Shown here piece by piece: positions 32,525 to 40,224 of a stretch of 64,000 nucleotides of DNA. The position numbers and the translations under genes are program-made. Below the pieces are notes generated by a model. It searched no databases and was not told where the DNA came from. It saw only the letters and a program-made list of their open reading frames with translations. Source of the DNA: Sorangium cellulosum So ce56. Lineage in GTDB: Bacteria; Myxococcota_A; Polyangia; Polyangiales; Polyangiaceae. Positions within the stretch are counted from its first letter, which is position 1. Every line of letters begins with the position of its first letter. The stretch lies in the NCBI RefSeq assembly GCF_000067165.1, contig NC_010162.1, positions 4,236,501-4,300,500 of the forward strand, written 5' to 3'.

Positions 32525-35290
32525 GTGGCACGCGAGATGATTGCGCACTTCACGATCGACGAGGTCCCCGCGGCCCGGGTGCTCCGCTTCGAGTCGATCC
32601 ACGAGGCCGGCAGGCCGCTCGTCCTCGACGTCGAGGTGTACCTCCACACGTACCAGGAGCTCGATGCGATGATCGGCAAGCCCGCGGCGCTCTCCTTCGG
32701 CGTGCCCGGGGAGGTCCCGCGCGTCATCGCGGGCACGGTGGAGGCCGCGACCTCGATCGGCACCACCGAGCTCGGCGTCGAGGGGCTCTTGGGCGTCCGC
32801 TACGCCGTCCGCGTCGTCTCCTCGCTCGCGCTCCTCGCGCGCAGCGTCGACTCGCGGATCTTCCAGGACATGAGCGCCAAGGAGATCGTGGCGAAGGTCC
32901 TCGAGGATCACGGGATCACCAGGGTAGCGTGGCGGCTGAGCGGCGACTGTCCGAAGCGCGAGTACTGCGTGCAGTACCAGGAGAGCGCGCTCGCGTTCAT
33001 CTCGCGGCTCATGGAGCACGAGGGCGTCTACAGCTTCGTCGAGGTGGACGCCGACGGCGAGCTCCTCGTCTTCGACGACGACAGCACCGTCGCCGGGCCG
33101 ATCGCGGGCGACCCCGCGCTGCCGTTCCGCCGGCGCACCGGGCTCAGCGCGGCCGACGAGCGCGACGCGATCTACGCGATCCGCGAGCTCGAGCGGGTGC
33201 GCTCCGGCAAGTTCGTCCTCCGCGATTTCGACTTCAAGCGGCCGAAGCTCGATCTCACGGCGACCGCGGCGCAGGGGGAGAACGACGCGCTGGAGCGCTA
33301 CGACTACCCGGGCGGCTACTTCGAGCCGAGCGAGGGGCGGCGGCTCGCGCAGATCCGGCTGGAGGAAGAGCAGGTCGAGCGGCGCACGATCGAGATCGAC
33401 ACCGTCTGCTCGCGCCTCGCGGTCGGCCAGAAGCTCACGATCACGGACGCCGGCGAGCTCGACGGCGAGTACTTCCTCTTCGCGGTGAAGCACACCTACG
33501 TCCACGAGGAGGACGACGCGCGCGGCGGCGAGCGCGCGACGCCGCGCTCCAGGGCGCGGGCGCGCCTCGTGCCGGCCTCCGTGAAGTACAGGCCGCGGCG
33601 CATCACGCCGATCCCGCTCATCGAGGGGCCGCAGACCGCGACGGTGGTGGCGCCCGCCGGCTCCCAGACCGAGGCGATCCACACCGATGAGTTCGGCCGC
33701 TGCAAGGTGAAGTTCCACTGGGATCGCAGCGACGTGATCGACGACAAGGCGTCGTGCTGGATGCGGGTCGCGCAGCTCCAGACCTCCGGCTCGATGATGC
33801 TCCCGCGCATCGGCTGGGAGGTGATCGTCGAGTTCCTCGAGGGGAACCCCGATCGGCCGATCGTGACCGGGCGCCTCTACAACGGCGTCACCATGCCGCC
33901 GTACGCGCTGCCGGAGGGCAAGACCCGCACGGCGATCCAGACCTCGAGCACGCCGGGCGGCGGCGGAGCCAACGAGATCCGCTTCGAGGACAAGGCGGGC
34001 TCCGAGGAGATCATGGTGCACGCCCAGCGCGACATGAAGACGGTCGCGGCGAACAACGCCAAGCGGAACATCGGCAACAACGAGACGTCGGTCGTCGGGA
34101 ACAACGCGTCGCTCGAGGTCGGCGGCAACCAGACGACGAAGATCACGAAGGGCTCGCAGAACACGGTGGGCGCGAACCAGACGATCAGCGTCGGAGGCAA
34201 CCGCAACGTCGAGGTGAACGCGGTGTCGGCGCTGACGGCGAAGGGCAACGCGACGACCACCGTGGGCGGCAACCAGTTCGAGATGGACGGCAACCCCCTC
34301 GAGGCGATGCTCGCGCTCGCGGCGCAGGCGGCGGTGCAGTTCGCGAGCGTGATGGCCAACAACGCGATCGCGGCGGTCCAGGGGCAGGTCGACGGCGCCA
34401 TCAACCAGGTGATGGCGCCGATCAACGGGCTGACCCAGAAGGCGGCGGGGGTGTCGGGCGCGATGCAGGCCGTCGCCGGCGGCGACATGAGCCGCATGCC
34501 CGGGATGATCGCGGGCGCGTCGGGCATCCCCGGCGCGAGCCAGCTCGCGGCCTCGATGGGCGGCGGCGGGGGCGGGGGCGGCGCCGCCGGCGGCGCGCCG
34601 GGCGCCGCGGCGCCCAACATGCTCGCCTCGATCGCCTCGAACGTGGCGCAGAGCAGCCTCGCCGGGAAGGTCTTCGTGAAGCCGGAGGCGCTCGCCTCGG
34701 CCCTCGGCATGGACGGGGGCGGCGGCGGCGGCGGGTCGACGGCCAACGTCGGCGGGCCGGACGGCGCCGTCGATGGCGTCGACGCGACCGACCGCGAGAA
34801 GGGGCCCGGGCACACGACAGCCAAGGTCACGGGCACCCACAAGGAGGACGTGGGCTCGATGAAGGTCCTGGGCGCGATCCAGGACATCGACAACAACGTG
34901 ACCGGCAAGAAGACGATCGACGTCGGCGCCGCGACAGTGCAGGTGGCGTTCGGCAGCTACGCGGAGAGCGTCACGGGCTCGAAGAGCGAGAAGGCGACGG
35001 GCCTGGTCGTCCTGAGCAACGGGGGCGAGAGCGAGACGGTCACCGGCTCGCGCACCGCGATGGTGGGCGGCGCGGTCGTCGACAAGCTCAAGGGGTCGCA
35101 CGTGGTGCAGGCCGTCGGGCCTGCGACGTTCATCGGGGCCTTCCACAAGGTGGAGGCGAAGGGCGCCATCGTCTTCAAGTGCGGCGCCAGCGAGGTGGTG
35201 ATCGACGGCGCGGGCGTCACCATCACGTCCCCGCTCGTGACCATCCTGGCGCCGAAGATCCAGCTGCCGAAGAAGGTCTCGGAGGTCTGA
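32525..35290 (+). CDS. vgrG: type VI secretion spike protein VgrG (third, extended)
   Basis: A 921-residue VgrG starting at GTG 32525 with GAGGAGG 6 bp upstream. Hub domain, OB-fold at about 382-465 (IHTDEFGRCKVKFHWDRSD, CWMRVAQLQTSGSMMLPRIGWEV, NPDRPIVTGRLYN), then needle repeats. Unlike the other two it has an insertion after the first needle block: an Ala/Met-rich helix set (about 595-670) and poly-Gly tracts (GGGGGGGGAAGGAPG near 680 and again near 730). The needle repeats then resume to the end. The insert could be a flexible docking site for an effector or adaptor. It overlaps the next gene by 1 bp (TGATG). Confidence 0.94.
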   Translation: MAREMIAHFTIDEVPAARVLRFESIHEAGRPLVLDVEVYLHTYQELDAMIGKPAALSFGVPGEVPRVIAGTVEAATSIGTTELGVEGLLGVRYAVRVVSSLALLARSVDSRIFQDMSAKEIVAKVLEDHGITRVAWRLSGDCPKREYCVQYQESALAFISRLMEHEGVYSFVEVDADGELLVFDDDSTVAGPIAGDPALPFRRRTGLSAADERDAIYAIRELERVRSGKFVLRDFDFKRPKLDLTATAAQGENDALERYDYPGGYFEPSEGRRLAQIRLEEEQVERRTIEIDTVCSRLAVGQKLTITDAGELDGEYFLFAVKHTYVHEEDDARGGERATPRSRARARLVPASVKYRPRRITPIPLIEGPQTATVVAPAGSQTEAIHTDEFGRCKVKFHWDRSDVIDDKASCWMRVAQLQTSGSMMLPRIGWEVIVEFLEGNPDRPIVTGRLYNGVTMPPYALPEGKTRTAIQTSSTPGGGGANEIRFEDKAGSEEIMVHAQRDMKTVAANNAKRNIGNNETSVVGNNASLEVGGNQTTKITKGSQNTVGANQTISVGGNRNVEVNAVSALTAKGNATTTVGGNQFEMDGNPLEAMLALAAQAAVQFASVMANNAIAAVQGQVDGAINQVMAPINGLTQKAAGVSGAMQAVAGGDMSRMPGMIAGASGIPGASQLAASMGGGGGGGGAAGGAPGAAAPNMLASIASNVAQSSLAGKVFVKPEALASALGMDGGGGGGGSTANVGGPDGAVDGVDATDREKGPGHTTAKVTGTHKEDVGSMKVLGAIQDIDNNVTGKKTIDVGAATVQVAFGSYAESVTGSKSEKATGLVVLSNGGESETVTGSRTAMVGGAVVDKLKGSHVVQAVGPATFIGAFHKVEAKGAIVFKCGASEVVIDGAGVTITSPLVTILAPKIQLPKKVSEV

Positions 35291-35862
35291 TGACGACTCC
35301 GTACGACGGTGGCTCGCGGGAGGCCGGCGCGTCGCTCTCGCTGGAGGAGCCGGACGCCGGGGCCCCGGCGGAGGAGGCGTCCGGGTCGCCGCGCGTGACC
35401 CTGGACGACGTGCTCGCCGAGCCGGCCGCGGCGCCGCTCCCTGCGCGGAAGGCGCAGCCGCTCGGCGCCGCCATGCGGACCGCGCGCGTCGCCTCGATCG
35501 CGGGGCGGAAGGCGTCGATCCACGTCCGTGGCGCGGAGGGGCCCGTCGACGCCCAGATCGCGCCCGACGTCGATCCCGAGGTGATCGCCGACGCCCGCGC
35601 CCGCGGCGACGCCGTGCTCGTCGAGCTCTGCGAGGGCGAGCCCCCGCTGATCGTCGCGGCCCTGACGACGCAGCGGCCGCACACGCTCCACCTCAAGGCG
35701 ACCACCGTCGCCATCGAGGCGGAGCAGGAGCTGCTGCTCCGCTCGGGCCGCGGCGCGGTCCGCATTCGCCAGGACGGCGACATCGAGGTCGTGGGCAGCC
35801 GCATCAGCGCCGCGTCGCGGGGGCTGTTCCGGATCGTCGGAAGGCTCTTGCGGTTGAATTGA
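35290..35862 (+). CDS. DUF6484-like VgrG-associated protein
   Basis: A 190-residue acidic protein whose ATG overlaps the stop of the third vgrG by one base, implying translational coupling. After an Ala/Glu-rich N-terminus, residues about 65-125 form a short OB-like beta domain (ARVASIAGRKASIHVRG, VLVELCEGEPPLIVAALTT) of the kind annotated as DUF6484 beside vgrG genes. The C-terminal part (LKATTVAIEAEQELLLRSG, DGDIEVVGSRISAASRG) reads like VgrG needle strands, so it may cap or extend the spike. Exact function unknown; close association with T6SS spike/effector loading is likely. Confidence 0.75.
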   Translation: MTTPYDGGSREAGASLSLEEPDAGAPAEEASGSPRVTLDDVLAEPAAAPLPARKAQPLGAAMRTARVASIAGRKASIHVRGAEGPVDAQIAPDVDPEVIADARARGDAVLVELCEGEPPLIVAALTTQRPHTLHLKATTVAIEAEQELLLRSGRGAVRIRQDGDIEVVGSRISAASRGLFRIVGRLLRLN

Positions 35863-35932
35863 CGGCACGCGCGGCGTGCCCGCTGGAAGGCTGGGCTATC
35901 ATAGCTTTCACTCAGGGAGCGTTGAAACAGCA

Positions 35933-38900
35933 ATGCGAACGGCACCTGTCCCCAACATCCCGGCCATCCCGGGGATGAACCCCGGAGTCTTCGTTCTCGG
36001 CGGCGGCGGTGACGGCGGCGGGGCCGGCGGCCGCGGCGGCGGCGCGGGCAAGGACAAGCAAGGCGCGAACGGCAAGAACGGGGGCGATGACGCGTCCGGG
36101 GGCGGCAAAGGCGCCTGCGGCTCCGGCCAGAACGGCGGTGCGTGCCCCAACCATCATGGCAAGAAGGGGAGCGGCAAAGGCTCCAAGGGAGACCCTGTCG
36201 ACATCGTGACAGGGCGTGTCTTCACGATCCCCGTCACCGACGTGCACTTGCCGGGCCCGCTGCCGCTGACGCTGACCCGCAGCTACACGAGCGCCGCGCG
36301 CGACCGCGACGTCGGGCTCGGGCGCGGCTGGTACCACTCGTACGCGTGGGAGGTGGAGGTGCACCGCGGCCGGACGAGGCTCTGGACCGGGAACGGCATG
36401 TACGTCGACTTCACGCCCATGCGCGTCGGCGAGTCGGCGGTGGGCCCTTCCGGGTGGCTGCTCGTCCGCGGCAAGACGGGCTTCGTGCTCGATCGGGGCG
36501 ACGGCCGGTGGCTCGTCTTCGAGCACGCCTGGCAAGACCGGTTCCTCCTGTCGGCGGAGACCGACTCTCACGACAACCGGATCTCGTTCTTCTACAAGGA
36601 AGGTGTCCTGGCGCAGATCGTCGACTCGGTCGGTCGCAGGGTCGAGGTCCGCTCCACGAGGGAAGGGCGCATTGCCTCGTTCGAGGTGAAGAACGCGGCG
36701 CACCGGGGCCAGCTCGTCCCGTTCGCGCGGTATCGCTACGACGACGCGGGGGACCTGGTGCTCGCCGAGGACGCGATGGGCGCGGCGACCCGGTATACGT
36801 ACACGGATCATCTCCTGACGTGCCAGGAGCACCCGACGGGCCTTTGCTTCTACTTCGTCTATGACGGGGAAGGGCGGTGCGTCGAGACCTGGGGCGCGTA
36901 CCCGGGGCGCGAGGACGAGAGCCTCGCCGCCGACGTTCCGGCGGTGCTCGCCGACGGGATCACGGCCGCCAAGGGCATCTTTCACACGAAGCTCGAGTAC
37001 GGGCCTCACAACTATGTGGAGGCGGCCGACTCGATCTCGGTCGAGCGCTTCTTCGGAAACGACTTCGGGAGCGTCGACAAGGCGGTCACGGCCGCCGGCG
37101 TCTTCTGCCGCACGTACGACGCGTGGGGAAACCTGCTGTCGTTCACCGACGCGACGGGGGCGACGACCCGCTGGGAGCGGGACGCCCGCGGGCGGGAGCT
37201 CCGGATCACGGACGCTCTCGGCCGCGTGACCACGTTCGAGCGGGACGCCGACGGGCACATCCGGAGGGCGGTCGATCCCGCAGGGGGCGTCATCGAGACC
37301 GGGCGCCTCACGGGCGGGCTCGTGTGGCGCGACGCCATCGGCGCCACCTTCGAGGTGCACTTCGATCGCCGCGGGCTCACCACGCGGACCGTCGCGCCGA
37401 ACGGCGGGCAGACGCTCTACAGGTACGACGATCACGGAAACCTCATCGAGCGGACCGACCCCACGGGCGCGGTGACGCAGTACACGTACGACTACTGGGG
37501 CCGGCGCCAGAGCATGCTCGACGCGTCGGGGGCGATGGTCACGTACGCTCACGACGACGCCGGCCGCCTCCGATCCGAGCGAACGCCGGACGGCGGCGTG
37601 ACGCGCTACGAGTACGACCCGTCCGGAAACTGCACGTCGATCTGGCACCCGAACGGCCACACGACCACGCACCGCTATGCGGGGTACAACCGCATCGTCG
37701 AGACGCGAGAGCCCGACGGGCGGATCAGCAAATATCGATACAACCGCGAGGGGCGCCTCGTCGAGGTGCACAACAGCCACGGAGAGGTGCACCGCATCCG
37801 CCTGAACGCCGCCAGGCTCGTCTCGGAGGAGATCACCTTCGACGGCCGCACGCTTCGTTATCGTTACGATGCCATGGGGCGTGTCGTGCAGTTCGAGAAC
37901 GGACTCGGCGAGAAGACCGGGTACGTGTACGATCTCGTCGGTCGCGTCGTGGAGCACCAGTACCCCGACGGCGGCGTCGAGACGTTCGAGTACGACGAGC
38001 TGGATTACATCATCGCGGCGCACGGCCCCTCGGGCGACATCTTCTTCGAGCGCAATCTCCTGGGCTGGGTGACGTGTGAGCGGCAGGTGAGCGGCGGCGA
38101 GACGTTCTCGGTGGAGACGAAACATGACCTGATGGGCAATGTCGTCGAGCGAAAGACCTCCCGCGGACACCACCAGACCTGGGTGCTCGACGTCGCCGGC
38201 CGCGCGCTCCGGGTGACGCTCGACGGCGACGAGCAGCTCGGCGTCGTCCGCGACGCGCTCGGGCGAGAGACCGCCCGCTATTTGCCCGGCGGCGGGCGTG
38301 TGGATGTGGTCTATGACGGGCTCGACCGCATGGTCCAGCGCACCGTGTCTCGTGGGGTCGCAGGCCCTGTGGTGGCCGCAGGTCAGCCCGACTGGATCGG
38401 GGCGCTCCCCCATGACCTCACCCTCCGGCAATCGGTTCACTACACGCCGCAGGGCGATGTGGCCGCGATCGACGACGATCGCTCGGGCGCCGAGCGATGG
38501 GAGCACGATCCGCGCGGGCAGGTGCTGGCGCGCACCGGCGTCCACGGGCAGGGCGAGCACTTCCGGTACGACGCGGAGGGGAACGTGCGCGAGCTCGGCC
38601 CCGGCGCGCCGGAGCGCGAGTACGGGCGCGGCAACGTGCTTCTCCGGCGCGGACCTGTGTCGTACGTGTGGGACGGCGACGGGAGGCTGATCAAGCGCCG
38701 CGTGGTCATGCCGAGCGGTCAGGAAGCCACGACGAGCTACGAATGGAACGGCGCGGGTCTCCTGAGCGCGGTGGTGCGCCCCGATGGCGTCCGGATCGAG
38801 CATGTCTACGATCCCTTTGCCCGACGCCTCGAGAAGCGCGTGGTCAGGCGAGGCGAAGGCGGGCGCATGGACACGCTGTCCACGACGCGGTTCATCTGGG

Positions 38901-40222
38901 ACGGGGACACGCTCGTTCATGAGATCAAACGCGAGTGGGGCCCGGAGGGCGATCGGGTCACCCAGGAGAGGACGTACTGCACCGACGAGGAGACGTCGGC
39001 GCCGTGGGCGCAGAAGGACGCCAGGAGCGGCGAAGGCGACGCCGTGTCGGCCGAGTGGTACTATTACCTGAACGACCCTGTCGGCAGGCCGGAACGCCTG
39101 CTCGACGCCGCCGGGAATGTCGCCTGCGAGCTCGACCGCACCGTGTGGGGCGCCGCGCGCCCGCGGGAAGGCGCGCGCACGGAGACGCCGCTGCGGTTCC
39201 TCGGGCAGTACTACGATGACGAGACGGGCCTCGCGTACAACCGCTATCGCTACTACGACCCCGCCGTAGGACGGTACATCAGCGTCGACCCGGTCGGGCT
39301 GCTCGGCGGGCAGAACGGGTTCTCCTACGCGGGCAATCGGCCCACGAAGATGGTCGACCCCACGGGGTTGATGTTCTCGACCACCACGGGGCGGAAGGAC
39401 GCGAACGGAAATCCGCTGCCGGACATCCAGGGGAAGAGCTCGACCGTCCAGAGCGACGACGACCTCGACCCGGCGCTGAGGGACGCGGTATCGAACTCGC
39501 GCGAGAAATTCAAGGACCCCAGTAAGCCCGACAGCGATCCTCGAAACCTGGACGCCGACGGCAAGGTCAAGCCGAACGCGTCCAGCAAGGCAGGCAGATG
39601 CGCGGAGATCGACGGGTTGAACCAGCAGGCCAAGGACATCCGGCAGCGCCTGAGCAAGGATGCGAACGGCAAGGATTGCGACAAGTGGGCGAAGATATCC
39701 GAGGCCGAGCGGAACGCCCGGGTCCGGAACGAGCTGCGCGAGGAGTACCGTCGCGGCGCGAAGATCGAGGCGCACTCGAAGAAGGGGAAACCCAAGGATT
39801 CCTCGGAGAAGCCTTGCCCGTTCTGCGCGCAGGTCTTCCGCGAGCTGGGCATCCATCCGGACAATATCAATGCTGATCCGAACGCTGACGTGCCCAAGGG
39901 GGCGAAGGAGAAAGCCGGGCTCACCACCGGGGACGCCAAAGGGGGCGTCATGTCCAACGGCAAGAAGTGGGATCACAAGAGAGACGGCGTCTACGACCCG
40001 GACAGGAACGATCCGGGGAAGAACGTCGCGCTGGAGAATCCCTCCGCGACCAACGTCGTCCCCAAGCTGAATCCGGACGGCTCGCAGCAGAAGAACTCGC
40101 GCGACCCGAACGCATTCATGGACGGGCAAGGCAATTACAAGCGACCGGACAAGCAGCCGCCGCCGCCGGATCCGAAGTTCGTGCCGCCCGAGGACGACAA
40201 CACCGACCCGACCCGGAAGTAG
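35933..40222 (+). CDS. Rhs-family T6SS effector with C-terminal YwqJ-like deaminase toxin
   Basis: A 1429-residue polymorphic toxin. The N-terminus (PNIPAIPGMNPGVFVLGGGG, Gly-rich, CGSGQNGGACPNHH) is the type seen on myxobacterial Rhs proteins and may be the spike-docking part. GDPVDIVTGRVF and LTRSYTS start the DUF6531/Rhs region. More than 15 YD repeats follow (for example YRYDDHGNLIERTDPTG). The shell closes with FLGQYYDDETGLAYNRYRYYDP and DPTGL at about residue 1146, the usual cleavage point. The variable 283-residue tail has GRCAEIDGLNQ (about 1220) and KPCPFCAQVFRELGI (about 1293), the C-A-E and P-C-x-x-C metal motifs of YwqJ-like deaminases. A nucleic-acid or nucleotide deaminase toxin is inferred. 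ATG 35933 has GGGAG 13 bp upstream, an unusually long spacing. Confidence 0.9.
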   Translation: MRTAPVPNIPAIPGMNPGVFVLGGGGDGGGAGGRGGGAGKDKQGANGKNGGDDASGGGKGACGSGQNGGACPNHHGKKGSGKGSKGDPVDIVTGRVFTIPVTDVHLPGPLPLTLTRSYTSAARDRDVGLGRGWYHSYAWEVEVHRGRTRLWTGNGMYVDFTPMRVGESAVGPSGWLLVRGKTGFVLDRGDGRWLVFEHAWQDRFLLSAETDSHDNRISFFYKEGVLAQIVDSVGRRVEVRSTREGRIASFEVKNAAHRGQLVPFARYRYDDAGDLVLAEDAMGAATRYTYTDHLLTCQEHPTGLCFYFVYDGEGRCVETWGAYPGREDESLAADVPAVLADGITAAKGIFHTKLEYGPHNYVEAADSISVERFFGNDFGSVDKAVTAAGVFCRTYDAWGNLLSFTDATGATTRWERDARGRELRITDALGRVTTFERDADGHIRRAVDPAGGVIETGRLTGGLVWRDAIGATFEVHFDRRGLTTRTVAPNGGQTLYRYDDHGNLIERTDPTGAVTQYTYDYWGRRQSMLDASGAMVTYAHDDAGRLRSERTPDGGVTRYEYDPSGNCTSIWHPNGHTTTHRYAGYNRIVETREPDGRISKYRYNREGRLVEVHNSHGEVHRIRLNAARLVSEEITFDGRTLRYRYDAMGRVVQFENGLGEKTGYVYDLVGRVVEHQYPDGGVETFEYDELDYIIAAHGPSGDIFFERNLLGWVTCERQVSGGETFSVETKHDLMGNVVERKTSRGHHQTWVLDVAGRALRVTLDGDEQLGVVRDALGRETARYLPGGGRVDVVYDGLDRMVQRTVSRGVAGPVVAAGQPDWIGALPHDLTLRQSVHYTPQGDVAAIDDDRSGAERWEHDPRGQVLARTGVHGQGEHFRYDAEGNVRELGPGAPEREYGRGNVLLRRGPVSYVWDGDGRLIKRRVVMPSGQEATTSYEWNGAGLLSAVVRPDGVRIEHVYDPFARRLEKRVVRRGEGGRMDTLSTTRFIWDGDTLVHEIKREWGPEGDRVTQERTYCTDEETSAPWAQKDARSGEGDAVSAEWYYYLNDPVGRPERLLDAAGNVACELDRTVWGAARPREGARTETPLRFLGQYYDDETGLAYNRYRYYDPAVGRYISVDPVGLLGGQNGFSYAGNRPTKMVDPTGLMFSTTTGRKDANGNPLPDIQGKSSTVQSDDDLDPALRDAVSNSREKFKDPSKPDSDPRNLDADGKVKPNASSKAGRCAEIDGLNQQAKDIRQRLSKDANGKDCDKWAKISEAERNARVRNELREEYRRGAKIEAHSKKGKPKDSSEKPCPFCAQVFRELGIHPDNINADPNADVPKGAKEKAGLTTGDAKGGVMSNGKKWDHKRDGVYDPDRNDPGKNVALENPSATNVVPKLNPDGSQQKNSRDPNAFMDGQGNYKRPDKQPPPPDPKFVPPEDDNTDPTRK

Positions 40223-40224
40223 AG

